A stretch of 64,000 nt of DNA from Nematostella vectensis (Eukaryota > Cnidaria > Anthozoa > Actiniaria > Edwardsiidae), in the NCBI RefSeq assembly GCF_932526225.1, contig NC_064043.1, positions 6,439,501 through 6,503,500 of the forward strand, read 5' to 3'. Below the pieces are notes generated by a model, which saw only the letters and a list, made by a program, of their open reading frames with translations, was not told the DNA's origin and did not search any database. Positions 53,501-64,000 of the stretch are shown piece after piece (position 1 is the first letter of the stretch; each line of letters begins with the position of its first letter). The translations under genes and the position numbers were made by a program.

Positions 53501-55237
53501 GTCCTGTATTAACGGGATTTTAAAGGTATTGTAAACTACGCTATCTTCGCTAGCTGTCGAGGAGTTATATGATGCACAACAACTTTAGTTTATCTCTCAA
53601 AATACAACATTCGACTCGTAACGAAACTTGAGTAATCACCCACGACTAATGTTAATTCACAATACTATTCTAGTCTGCAAATTATTTGTGTATAAGTAAT
53701 GCTTATGCTGATTATAATCTATATGAAACAGTTGTATGTTAACTATTCCCCCTGAATGAAATTTCCTGTATTTTTCCAGGAAGCTCGAGAGAAGTTCAAG
53801 GGATGGGTTAACCACTCGTGGCACGAGAGTTCTGTTGAAGTATCCTACAAGAAGGTCCGTGACGGCTGTCCTTTGCGTTTGTGGCGAGGTGTTATCGAGA
53901 TTGACGCATCACCTGAGGACGTGCTCAAGCGTATTGTGGACGAGAGGTAAGACTATGAATTCCAAGAAAAGGCAATAAAGATAGCTTCGTTGTTTGATAG
54001 AACGGCGACTTGTTAGAACTTTTCTTGGAACAAGCCAAACACGATGAATTCCAAGAAAAGGAAATATAGATAGCCGGTTGTTTGATAGAACGGCAGCTTT
54101 TTGGAACTATTCTTGGAACAAGCCAAAGACGATGAATGAGTATTGTTAGTGAGTGCTTAAACTGTTCTAACGAGCTCATTACCTACCGCCACAGGCACCT
54201 GTGGGACGAGGAGCTGGAAGCTTGGGACGTCCTGGAGAAGATCGATGAAGATATGGACGTCTTCTACTACGTAACCCGATCCATGATCCTGCAACCCAAA
54301 CGCATCCACGTCGTGCTAAGGTTAGGACTTAAGATCCTCCAGAGATACCTCCATAAGGACATACTCATTTATAAGGGGAAGTTCTATTTTGACATGATAT
54401 TTCTATAGGGAGGGGCGCCTATATCAAAGGAACACCTCTATTATCACGGAACATCTTTCTAAGGACGCTAACATTCAAAGAACACCTCTATTTTAGCAAG
54501 AGGTTAAAACATATTACGAGGTTATTTTCATATATGTTAAGCTTTGTGATAAGTGGTCGTCAAAGACTACCCCTGACTGTAACTACTATGTATGGATTTG
54601 CTTTAAAACCTTTGTTATTATCAAAATCAATATCGGAAGAAAAATAATACGAATAAGGCTCGAAATAAAATCTATAAACAAAATGTTAAACTTCATTTAT
54701 CAAATCCAATCGAAAATTTCGCAATAGCCTTTTCTAATCAGCCGATGGAAATAGATGCTTTCTTACACTTGTTGTTTTTGTTGCTAGGATGACATGTGTT
54801 ATTTTTTTTTTTAGAGCAAGGAGGACCAACCTCGCTCATGGCGCATGCGCGCTAGTGTGCACGTCCATCAGTCACCCGAGCGCGCCCATGACCCCAGGGG
54901 TGCAGGCCACGCTACTGGCTCAGCGGTATCTTATTGAACCCCTCGAGGCGGGCCGGTCACGACTCACGCATATCACGAGACTGGACCAAAAGTAAGAGAA
55001 ACTCAACATACAAAGTTATGCATACATTTACGCATGCCATTGACTGGACCATAAGATTATTATGGCGACGATGTTGACAATTTTCGAAAAGGTTATAAAC
55101 TGATAATCTTTGTGTTCTGTTTTAGGGGAAGGGCGTCTGTGTATTACAACAAGGTTGGACCGTTCATGGCAGCATCAATATCGAAAGTAAAGGACTCTTT
55201 CCCTGTAGGATCCGAAGGTCCAGAAACCAATGTCTAG
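35529..55237 (+). CDS. DLC1/STARD13-type RhoGAP: SAM - RhoGAP - START
   Basis: Sixteen phase-consistent exons: 35529-35616, 46942-47013, 47750-47831, 48236-48284, 48497-49134, 50925-50971, 51157-51258, 51762-51845, 52080-52205, 52365-52495, 52903-53094, 53379-53525, 53780-53946, 54195-54320, 54815-54991 and 55126-55237, encoding 779 residues. Residues 30-97 are the SAM domain (EACYWLRAAGFPQYAQLYED). The Ser-rich linker 98-325 carries MYDNI, matching the tensin SH2-binding site of DLC1, and RWHSF. Residues 326-537 are RhoGAP (KKVFGVP, then GIFRKSGG with the arginine finger near Arg368, then KQYFRDLPDPI). Residues 587-779 are START (VSYKKVRDG, PLRLWRGVIE, ACALVCTSI, RYLIEP). DLC proteins switch off RhoA at focal adhesions. 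The linker is far shorter than in vertebrates. The first exon is chosen by phase, strong donor and an upstream in-frame stop, so it is less certain than the rest. Confidence 0.9.
37620..37960 (-). pseudogene. Decayed coding fragment, unrecognised
   Basis: Two minus-strand frames overlap by a shift near 37810. The upstream one reads DARKHIELIRYVGLEQEHF and runs on to QMLLKARKDG. The downstream one reads GLYLGRDAKLWPELFDKIEG, then a run of basic residues, to a stop at 37619. The switch from one well-composed frame to the other suggests an old frameshift. It is probably a transposon or retrogene relic. The family is not recognised. Confidence 0.35.
38158..38300 (+). repeat. Dispersed repeat, family 2, copy 1
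   Basis: It shares GCCGCCATTTTG, AAGCATCTATTTCCATC(A/G)GCTG and TTGCGATATTTTCGATTG with 49459-49575 (same orientation) and 54600-54795 (opposite orientation). Non-coding and AT-rich, possibly a MITE. Confidence 0.75.
38900..38985 (+). repeat. Dispersed repeat, family 3, copy 1
   Basis: It contains CCAACATTTCCTTTGACTTGTGGTCAGACG, compared in pieces with CCAGCATGTCCTTTG and TCTTGTGGTCAGCCG at 49258, and with the further copy at 49368. Confidence 0.6.
41567..41606 (+). CDS. Alternative candidate first exon of the DLC-like gene
   Basis: ATG at 41567 opens 13 codons (MDELVEFTAMLEN) and ends in phase 1 at AACG|gtattt, the phase needed to enter the SAM exon at 46942. The donor is weak at positions +4 and +5. 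DLC genes are known to use several promoters, so this could be an alternative start. The exon at 35529 has the better donor. Confidence 0.25.
46118..46352. repeat. Diverged tandem duplication of about 140 bp
   Basis: 46118-46215 and 46261-46352 share TTTAATTACCAT, CATTTTG, AAAATA(G/A)ACGTCTAAAA and TTTATTCT(T/A)GGAAG. Confidence 0.75.
48395..48437 (+). repeat. Duplicated 3' splice site and exon start in DLC-like gene
   Basis: CCTTCCCCGCAG|CATAGCCA then AGGCTACGAC lies 82 bp upstream of the real exon 5 start, CTTCCCCTCAG|CATAGCGA then AGGCTACGAC. The match extends leftward through the polypyrimidine tract (TATCCTA). Both acceptors look usable. Use of the upstream one would keep the frame for 20 codons and then reach TAA, giving a SAM-only protein. 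Confidence 0.85.
49190..49450 (+). repeat. Dispersed repeat, family 3, two tandem copies
   Basis: Two diverged units share GCAGTTTGCCAGCAT(G/T)TCC, TTTG(T)(C/T)TTGTGGTCA and GCTGGTGTTG. They are related to 38900-38985. Located in the intron after DLC exon 5. Confidence 0.65.
49459..49575 (+). repeat. Dispersed repeat, family 2, copy 2
   Basis: It has GCCGCCATTTTGTCATCCTA, AAGCATCCATTTCCATCGGC and TTTGCGATATC. It lies next to a family 3 repeat, as does copy 1 within 1 kb. Confidence 0.75.
49929..50119. mobile_element. MITE with CAGGCCCGTACC ends
   Basis: The inverted ends CAGGCCCGTACC and GGTACGGGCCTG are 191 bp apart, with a G-rich then C-rich interior that is itself partly palindromic. The ends resemble those of hAT-type non-autonomous elements. 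No convincing target duplication was found. Confidence 0.75.
51546..51704. mobile_element. MITE with CAGRGCCGTAGCAGGT ends and CTATT flanks
   Basis: A 159-bp element with inverted ends CAGAGCCGTAGCAGGT / ACCTGCTACGGCCCTG. It is flanked on both sides by CTATT, a probable target-site duplication. It lies in the intron just before the RhoGAP arginine-finger exon, 57 bp from its acceptor. Confidence 0.85.
53957..54134 (+). repeat. Tandem 89-bp hairpin repeat beside a donor site
   Basis: Two copies start at 53957 and 54046, the first only 10 bp after the START exon donor. Each carries TTCCAAGAAAAG near its left end and CTTTTCTTGGAA (second copy CTATTCTTGGAA) near its right end, so each could fold into a stem-loop with a centre of about 48 bp. 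Confidence 0.9.
54600..54795 (-). repeat. Dispersed repeat, family 2, copy 3 (inverted)
   Basis: The reverse complement carries TGTCATCCTAGCAAC, AAGCATCTATTTCCATCGGC and TTGCGAAATTTTCGATTG. It lies in the intron before DLC exon 54815. Confidence 0.75.
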
Positions 55238-55544
55238 CTGCAGTTCACTAAATCCAACCTTCTCGGATTTTAGCCAATCGATTAGTGATGCGCTAAATAT
55301 ACAAGAGCAAGACGATTGGGTTATATCGAGCCAATCTGAAGGCGCTTTACTCATGAACAACCAACTGGGGATGAGCTGAGTATGCGCGGAGCCTGGAACT
55401 CTTTGATATATGGCTGCTCTATGATGGAAGAAACTAAAGAGAACTGGGTTTGACGGTTGAGACTATTTGTGATTGTGTTTACTTCGGGTGATGTTACGGG
55501 TAATGTTGGACTTGGGTAACGTTTACACCGTAAATACAACAACA

Positions 55545-55550
55545 AATAAA
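55545..55550 (+). promoter_or_regulatory. Polyadenylation signal AATAAA of the DLC-like gene
   Basis: AATAAA 308 bp after the stop codon at 55237. Confidence 0.5.
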
Positions 55551-58500
55551 TGCAAGAATATGAGGCTAAGAAGTCTATTCAATTACGAGACACTAAATGG
55601 AAGGAAAAATTATTATTTCACATGGCCATTAATAGGATTATTTGGTCAAATATTTCATTGATTCGCGGCATTTGCTCGATGCCTTCGCCAGACATTCTTT
55701 TACAATATAAATACAAAATGATGGAAAAGCCAACTTTATTATATTTTATACCAAGCACTGTAGTATACCTTTGTTATAAATCTATTTACGTTACCATGCC
55801 AACAACAGTAGGGATCGCGCGAAATGGAAGGTTGGCGTGGCGCTAAAGCTCGTCCAAAGAAAATAATTTATAATCACACAAAAACGCTATCTTCATACAT
55901 CAACGGACATTAAAGACAGTTTAAATAACAGTGTTTTCGTCTCTTTGAATAAGAAAGAAATCGCGGTATTTTTGGAGTTGCAAGTTTTTATTCTTGTTAT
56001 TCTAATGCCAGGTCCAACCCTACCCCTCCCTAGCCCATGGCTAATTACCCCATCTCTCTTTCCCCTTGGAATAAAACACGCATAACACATTAGACATCTT
56101 ATGTACTGGCATTTTTGAAAACGCAGACAGGGGAACGGCAGCGGATCGTCCCTGCCTATTGTTTTAAGAATACTATCACTTACTTGTCTCTAGATGCGCT
56201 AGGCTCGCATCTATTCGAATTTGATAGACTGCTTTAGTGTGTACACCAAATGCCTGAGGACTGCACGAAGTAGATTTAATATCCGGCACCTTCTTCTATC
56301 CCCCATATCACTTACTCCTAAGGAAGGCCCTTTTATTAAATCTTATAACTACAGTATGTGTGGTCTTTGTGTTGGCACGATTATACTCTGAGACATTTTT
56401 GTACGGTGATTAATGTTCCCAACACTGTCATTCGAATGATACACTCTAGGCTAAAAGCGCCGAGATCAAGGGGCTCGTGAAGATATTCGCACTTTTAGTC
56501 GGCATGTCGTGTTTAGGGGGTCGTTTTGCATTCAGTTTATGCCAAATGCAACACACGCATGCCACTCGCTGCCTATGTATAGTGCTATATTTGGGGATTC
56601 GGGATGACCAGGGAGAGCGCGCGGTATGTAAAGCATGCAAAGGAGCCCGACCACAGGCATCCGAGTAAGCATCAACACCCGCGCCATCACGTACGATAAG
56701 TGCTAACACTTGAGACTGAGCTACGTGGATGTAAAACTCCAGGGGGAGAGGGGTAGGAGACAAACACGTACCGAAAGTTCGTAGTCTTTGAGATCGTAGG
56801 ATCTGTGGTGTAAAGAGGGGTGTTGGTGGTGTGTGTGGGGGTGGGGGGGGGGGACTTCGCAGCCCTACGCGTTCCTGTTTTATTGCATCAGAGAAAAAAA
56901 AAACAATGCTTGGTAATTGGCTTTGGAAGTGAATTCTGAAACGTCCACCATATAGAAAGCTTGCATGGGATCTGCATATACGAATCTAAAGGGGTTATCG
57001 CATTTCACCACAAGTCATCTTGGCTGATATGACTCATATCGAAGGATTAAGAATACCGAATCTAATGATATAATTTTTGCGCCAACACCTTACTGGAAGT
57101 TTATGGTAAGGTTTTTAAACCAGAGTGACAAACCCCTATGAACGCAACTGTAAAAAACTCCGGATATAAAAATAAAGCTACGGACAAAACAAGATGGGCA
57201 GTTGGAACCCTAAATTATTATGAAATATGCAAATAGGTGAATGAGTCTCTCGTTTTCTTTCGTTTCAAAAAAGCAAGAAAATAATTAATATCCTTGCACA
57301 GTAGTACGCATTAGAATATATTTTCTAGCTGTCGTTTAAAAGCGTCATTCCTTTCGGCTCAAATCTTTATCGGAACAAAACTAAAAAATATTCAGTCCAA
57401 TCTTTTCGGTATCAGTCTTACCTCCTCCACTAATAACCGATAAATTGTGACCAAGCAGCAATTTCCGTTTCCACCAAAAAGGTCACTTATCAGGAATTTG
57501 CTATATGTAAACATTTCCCTATACAATGACGTCGGGCGTGACATGTTTTCATAAAATCTACTTACATTTCTAAAGTAGCGATTGGCAAGGAGAAAATAGA
57601 GGAAGTTAAGCTATGATAGGGCACGGAACAGGAGCGTACCTTTAAAGGCGAATGTAACAGAGAAAGGGCGACTTCGTTAGGGATTTGATGGAAGAGAAAC
57701 GGTATTTCGCGCATGCCGTACCAGGAAATCGTTCATATATTTCTGCTTGTTCAGTCCCAGATGCGATTACTTGTGATTAGATGAGGTACGCTGCTGAGCG
57801 CAACGTTGCAGGTACATGACCCACATCCTTCTAATCTCGTGGTGGAAAGTCTCGCACGTGCCACAAGCCCACATTAAGGCCTCGACTCTACACGAACCAC
57901 TTTATTTCCTAACAATCTAATACCTGGTGACTACCTACACAGAGGATTTAAAACCATACAGAGCGAGAGAAAGGACGTCAGACTTACGGAAGCTGTGTGA
58001 AAGATCTTTCTTTGTCATTTGTCTGAAGGTACGTGATGACAGGGGCTGTTACACGCTGTTCAGAGTGCAAGACGTCTAGAGGTTGGGGGCGCTCGTCTCG
58101 CAATACGTGGGAATTCGATTCTAGGCTGGATTTGCTTCACATTGTATGACCACCGAGACGAAACCTTTGTCGGCCTTTAAATTGCCAGTACTATGCCTCA
58201 AGCTAATTGGGCTTATCTTGAAAAATGTGAACTAGTAAATATCGGAAACATCTTTCTTTTTATTTCGAGGCCCTAAAAAAAGAATCGCAAGCCAACTGGC
58301 CGAAAAAAAAAAAAAAAATTTCGAGCAGTGGAAAAATATCTGTTTTCGTCAAATATCAAATGGTCTGTCCGAAAATCAGTTCCTGTCAAATGTGGATATT
58401 TTCGCTCGCAAACGGATTTGCGCAAAATAACTTCGTGGGCTTTTCGAAGTTTTCCTATTTTTCACAATAATTAATTCAACACGCGAAAAATGCAAAAGAA

Positions 58501-61500
58501 ATGTACTGCTAAAATCTCAACTTCTGAGTACAGTAAAAGAGTAAAATTAAGGTATGAGGTATAGTTCCCAGTAGTTCCCGCGCGAGTCACGTGAACAGAA
58601 GATATTTTCAGCACATAGATATAATCTCCACGCGACTGAAAAAGCATTCCGAAAATAAGTGCCGCCTTTTTTTTTTCTCATTTTGGTTTCATTTACATTT
58701 TACCGAAAAACACTGCACTATAAATTGTTCCTGTTATCTCGTGTTGCTGTGGTATTTTGAAAAAATTAGGATCCCTGTTAGCATGGCAAAGAATACCGAA
58801 CCAACAAATCTAAAGGGTGTAAACGATACTCGATCAAAAAGATTCCACAATTAAGTTTCATTTTATATTTTTGAAAAAGAATGTATCTTTTTTGCAAACA
58901 AGAGGATTGTTCGCACTACATAATGCTACAGATGCAGGTCTGTGAGGAATCCAGTCGACTTTCAATAGCTTCTGGTGCCACACACTCGCTCACCCGCTAC
59001 GTCGCGCCATTGTTCTGCGCAGTCGGCGAGTTTTGTTGCGCTCTCGCCCCCTCCCACTTCTTAGGCTCGCCGGCGAGCCACTTATCCTATATGCAAAACA
59101 ATAACGGGACGTCGCGGGGTTGTAAATAGAGCAGTAATCTATCTGCAAACGATCCCCGACTAGACGGAGGCTGCATTGACCTGGCACTACAACCTTACAT
59201 ATGCCTTACTCAAGAATCCCTTGATTATCAGCTTATGTCAGTCTACAGGTTCACATTAATGGTACACCGGAACCGTAAAAAACACAGATTAGGATTACAT
59301 TGAGTTCCTTAACGTCTCATCAGCAACAGATCTGCATAATCTTGATTGCAGAACTTTATAAAAGGGACACAAGCAAAGAAGTGCGTTATTCCGCGCAAGG
59401 AAAAAGAACGCTGAAGTGCGCCCTGAAAGTCTCACACCGTTTAAGCCGCGACATCTTTGCCATTGTATCAGTTTGAAGTGTGCATGAGAAAAGAGATTGT
59501 ATATTAAAGCTCCTTCTTTCATTGATGTTATCACTAGCACAATTGTAAATACCCAAGTGGACAATGGTTATGGAGTCTGTTTACACGGGATCGAAGCGCT
59601 ACAAGGGATCGAAACGCCAAAGGGGCATTCCACGAAATCAAACATTTACTGAAGGTAAGCTCTACGGCCCTGCAACCTCAGACTCGATTTACGAGAAGAA
59701 TAGCTCGCTAATTCGTCCTCTAGCGATGAAGTAGACAGTCCTCGCCCAAAGGCCCCAGAGGGGTGCATGTTCTGCACTTTACAACGTTGTTTTCATCTCA
59801 TGTTTTTATTACGTAACTTGTCTTTTGTAATCACTACACAGTAGAATTCCTATCAACGGGACGAGTTGGACCAGTATTGTTTGTATGAAATCCCTTAAAT
59901 GCGAGGTAACTTTGTAGAAACTTATCAGAACGGACGTGGAAAATCATTCCCGTAAACGAGTGGCCCTTACATGCGAGTCCCGTTTAAGCGATTTCTATTA
60001 AAATAACTGATAGTGTGTGCCCAAACGTGTGGCTTATAAGGAAAATGCATATCATTATCTTTTATATATATATAAAATGGGAGATAAATTACTTGGCTGA
60101 TGCCCGATAATTTAAAAGCGTTCTTCATATTACACCAACTTCGTTCACGATTAAATCTGATGAGTGCTTTGATGCTTAATTTTTGATAAAAAATGGTAAA
60201 AATAATAAAACAATTAAGAATTAATTTAATATTACATATATAAGTAAAGATTAATACTGTCCCGGTGTTCCTTAGCGGCAGAATGCCATTGGTTTTCCGA
60301 GCAAGCGAACACACGAAAGCTAGCCAGAGAGCATCGGAGGCCCCTACTTAGGAGCTCTGATAAAAAAACAGCTTGCTATTAAAGCAGATACAAGAGGTCC
60401 AGCAAAAATTATAACATGCGCTATTCGGGGTCCCCTCCCTGGCGAGTATAAACTTCTGACTATATTAACGTTATGAGTACCTTCTCCAACGGAATCTTTA
60501 GACTTAGCTCATAAAGCCGATCAATGTTCCTAAAAGTACTTGTGGCTTCCGTAGAACTGTCACCAACTCGTTTGTTTTACATGATCGCCTTAGTCGTGAT
60601 CTCGGGGGCCTTGTGCAGTTTTATGAAGACCATAATACCTTCAAACAGGGTTAGCTGTATTGCCCAACATCACGTAAGCCATCCTTAGCTGCGTAATCAA
60701 CAGTGAGTCAGCTTTTATGCTGAGTATTCTTGAAAAAAGCCTCTTTTCTGCACTCGCTAATCGGCTTTAAACGTCGAACTGAGTAGAGCCTTAAGGAGTC
60801 GCTATGACTAGGCGTACACAATATAAGGAGTCGCTATGACTAGGCGTACACAATAACAGGGGTTAGGAGATCAGGAAGAAATGGAACCTTAGTACAGCAA
60901 GTAGATTTGTTTGAGCGTGTTCAGAGACAAATGAAAGCATTTGCAGACGTTAAAAATAACCATGCCTACTTAACTCCTGAAAACGGCTTGCCACAGGGTA
61001 ACTAAACTATCAAAGCGAACATATCATCCTTATCATTAAAGAAACATGACTATAGGGTGTCAAGGGTGAATATGTGTCATGATTGAGAAGCACGCTCCTT
61101 CCATGTTCTATATTTAGCTAGTATCTTGTAAACTTGGTGGGTAGGGGTGAGTAAGTAGTGGTCAGTCGTGCACATAGTCACGTGCAGCTCAGTGGCATGC
61201 GCGAGCGCACAATATCAATGTATACTAAAAAAGCTCATGAAAGGCTTCGGTGAGAGGGGATACTTCAAAACGACGGTTATAAAATAAATGCACTTTCAGG
61301 AAATAACTATAACGAGGACCATGCTGGAACCATGTAAAAACAATGGAGGATTTTCGAAGCTGAGGGTGCTAGGCATTTGCGAAAGGTTTAATCTCGAAGA
61401 ATGCCAAACATTCTGTTACACTTGAAAATATTGTTTCTACGGCTTATTTCTTCCTCAAACTGGAGTCAAGACTGAGTCAAGATTTGTTAATCTTAGATAA

Positions 61501-62560
61501 GCAATGCTATCTACCGCCGAGTTTGTGCCCTCATGTTAGCAGGCGTCTCAGTGCTTCCTTTTCCAGTTTTCCTATATTTTCTCGTTTGTCTCTGAAGGGT
61601 TAGCTTGTAATTCAGCAGGGCCGTCAGTTCCGAAGGAAATACAAGTCGGTAAGCAAAGAGATCACGTTGTCTTCCTGGAGAAATGTAAACACACATGTCG
61701 TGTTCTGAAAGCAAATGGGACGGCCATGGCAAACTTCCATGCCATAGACCTTAGATGTATGTAATGTGTCAAGGCACTTGTCTTCCCAAAAAAATGCACT
61801 GAAGCTCTTAAAGACTACATAAGTAGATCCATTGAAGTCTGCGTGAGATACAGCAGCGAAAAAAAAAGAGAATCTATACACTTATCTTTTTCCAAGCGAA
61901 ACATTCAAAGTTAATCTGTCTCGAAAAAGTCTTTTTGAAAAGCATTTTTTTTTTTCAAGTAATAGACATTGTCAAAACAAACGTCTCTTCACACGCAAAC
62001 TACAATTTCAATGTTGACTACTTCGGTCTTTGGCTATTGCGAAACTTGCCAATTTAAGAGAGTTCCAATTGGGTATTCCGCAGAAACTATTATTATAATG
62101 AGTTAAGAATTCTGGTGGATTAAAATTTCTTTGGAAAATCTTTCTCGTTTTTGGTGGGTTCTTCTGTCTTACGAGAAAGTTGACCTTAAACACGTGACGT
62201 CAGGGCTCTTTTGTCTCCCATCCAATCAGATCGCCTAGTTTATTGATTTTAATTAATAGGATCAGCCTGTTTGTCAATCATCGACTCATTAGCAACTCAG
62301 TCACGGCTCACTACAAAATAGTTCCACTCAAGAACTTCTTTCTAGCATGGTAGGGTAGAACCCTGGGATACAGCGCTAAAATCTACCAAGCATCAATCCC
62401 GAATGACCACGATTGAGGAAAGCCCTCTTCTTGTTGCTTAATACCTCAGCAAAATGTATTAATGGTAGTGCCGAATACGAATTGCATTGATTTATCAAGC
62501 AAAGTTCAAGCGGATAGGAGCTCGCCATTTTGTCGGATCGTGGAGCAACTTCCATCGACA
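55551..62560. other. Intergenic between DLC-like and ARHGAP6-like genes
   Basis: Seven kb without a firm gene. Visible items are a minus-strand frame with an ankyrin-like half repeat (56763-56446), a 16-bp perfect palindrome GGCTCGCCGGCGAGCC (59064-59079), and a 32-bp direct repeat at 60793-60856. The last 200 bp should contain the ARHGAP6-like promoter and 5' UTR. Confidence 0.45.
60793..60856. repeat. 32-bp direct repeat, two perfect copies
   Basis: AAGGAGTCGCTATGACTAGG continuing to CGTACACAATAT occurs at 60793 and 60825 back to back. Confidence 0.95.
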
Positions 62561-63704
62561 ATGAACGATGATTTTGAGAGACTCTACCGCAATTACCGCA
62601 CGGCCTACGCCTTACCTGAAAACCGCGAGCACCGCGAACCAGCCAAAACCACCGAGAGTCCGTCAAAACATGGGCATCACGGCACGGGTGAGGGAGAGAG
62701 CTAAGCCGACCCCCTCCCGAAAGCCTCTAAGAGCACCATGTCAAAATGGCGGCCCCGGTGCCCGCTTACAATACGATATAGTGTAACTATGCAAGGCGAC
62801 GATGAATGTGATGGAATTGGTTTAGTAATTTGATTATTTCACTATAGGTATGCAGAGGAAAGGGAGCCAAAAGGACCGGTTTTTCACTAAACCGTGGAGG
62901 AACCGTCCCAAAGTCATCCCAAACGCCGGTAACTCGCTTTGGAGCCCGGACGCTAACGTAAGTTATTGAAATATGGACGTAAGCTCCGGGAAATTCTCTG
63001 GGCTTTGTGTCGGGCCGAGTGGCACCCGTGTCCATTATATTCTGTTTACGGGGATGTTAAGTGAAGTCGAAGTGTCGCTTTATGTAAGCTTTGCAGTTAA
63101 TGCGTCTGGGTGATTTAGTACGCTTGACGGGTAGGAATTTTTCCACTATAACAGACTCAATACGGTCTCTCTAGTAGTCATACAAGCTGTCAGATCACGT
63201 CTAGTGATTGCTATACGGGTCAGAGAAGAGCACCCATATGACAAACTTCACATTTCTCTCACGGAAGCGCACAAGTAATTGGCTCTTTGCTGTTGCGCTA
63301 GCTTGAATAATTAGTAGCTGAAATAAACCCTTCGTTATCGCTCGAAATTATTTCAGCATTTTTTCTTCCAGAGAATAAAATCGCTGCTGTTGCCTTCTTA
63401 GATAAGAAATTTCATATATTATAATTTCACAACCGAGCGCTTTTCAATTACGCACAACAATACAAACCCAGTTAATGCAAATTAAACTTAAGCGAGGTTT
63501 GTATTTTCTATTACGTAAAGTGTTGATGATGTGCCTAAACTACACAGGAAGACTGTACTTGGTGCTCTGTTGGTGGTAGGAAAGTTCTGCTAACTCCGAT
63601 CAAAGTAGGGAAGCTTTCGGAGCCTGAGCGCTTAGCGCTGCAACAAGTGGCACTGTTGAAGCTGCGTAAACATATTCTTCGCAGCCATGTAACGATTCCC
63701 AAGG
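62561..63704 (+). CDS. ARHGAP6-like RhoGAP, N-terminal exons (continues beyond window)
   Basis: Three exons, 62561-62687, 62848-62957 and 63548-63704, join in phases 1 and 0 and leave in phase 1 at AAGG|gtgagt. The start chosen is ATG at 62561 (good context, MNDDFERLYRNYRTAY); an in-frame ATG lies further up at 62462. Exon 3 matches the block upstream of the RhoGAP domain in ARHGAP6: EDCTW..GGRKV, then KLSEPERLALQQVALLKLRK, then VTIPKG, corresponding to the family pattern DFTW..GR, LSE.ER..LQEVA..L and ITIPKDG. The catalytic domain must lie to the right of the window. ARHGAP6 acts on RhoA and the actin cytoskeleton; the function here is inferred from family. Confidence 0.8.
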
Positions 63705-64000
63705 GTGAGTAAGAATGCATTAATTGCAATAATAACCACAAACCCAGCCATTTTCTCAATGCTACATACTCGTGCCAAACCGAACACGCGGGGACTGCAA
63801 TCTTCTATTCCATAGCGGAATTGTCTCTTTAAATTTGGCAAAAAGAATGAGTGTAATTGCGTCACTGTATTTTAATGATAGCTAAAATAGCACTGCGATG
63901 TTTATCGAGTATTATTATCTGAGCAAATAAAAAGTTATTTTAAGAATGAATTTCTGGAGCCTTTGTGATATAAAATATTTCCTGAGTTTGATGGAATTGT
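63705..64000. other. Start of next intron of the ARHGAP6-like gene
   Basis: AT-rich sequence after the donor; nothing else is seen before the window ends. Confidence 0.5.

Noticed and set aside
58060-58135. Possible tRNA-derived SINE promoter (GAATTCGATTC box)
   Set aside because: The B-box-like string has no convincing A box at the right distance and no tail repeat.

Overview
The window looks like eukaryotic nuclear DNA from an early-branching animal, most likely an anthozoan cnidarian such as a sea anemone. The evidence is short GT-AG introns with clean phases, AT-rich non-coding DNA, small secreted PAN-EGF-LamG proteins, animal RhoGAP genes of the DLC and ARHGAP6 families, and many short palindromic non-autonomous transposons. 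The species is inferred; no species-specific marker was tested. Gene models were built by hand, by translating exons and matching splice-site phases.

Layout. At 0.7-2.2 kb (+) lies the 3' part of an unrecognised gene. At 2.8-4.0 kb (-) is an intronless GNAT acetyltransferase resembling NAT16 (histidine N-acetyltransferase). At 5.0-10.6 kb and 11.9-15.5 kb (+) are two tandem paralogues of a secreted PAN/apple-EGF-LamG protein (338 and 341 aa). The second has one intron more than the first. At 17.0-20.1 kb (-) is a six-pass DRAM/TMEM150 (FRAG1/DRAM/SFK1 family) gene that includes a probable GC-AG intron. From 20.3 to 35.5 kb the sequence is mostly non-coding: a 57-bp minisatellite, other tandem repeats, two copies of a palindromic transposon, and two or three orphan candidate exons. 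A complete DLC1/STARD13-type gene (SAM, RhoGAP, START; about 779 aa, 16 coding exons) runs from about 35.5 to 55.2 kb. An ARHGAP6-like RhoGAP gene begins at 62.6 kb and leaves the window.

Functional themes. The two RhoGAP genes sit on the same strand and would both restrain Rho signalling. The DLC homologue keeps the arginine finger and a short YDN motif corresponding to the tensin-binding site of vertebrate DLC1. The PAN-EGF-LamG pair probably makes extracellular adhesion or lectin-like proteins.

The most unusual signal is structural. In five genes, short stretches spanning an exon-intron boundary (exon edge, splice site and adjoining intron) have been duplicated in tandem into the intron. 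One boundary has expanded to about six extra copies of a 103-bp unit. This recurrent splice-boundary duplication is the observation I would check first.
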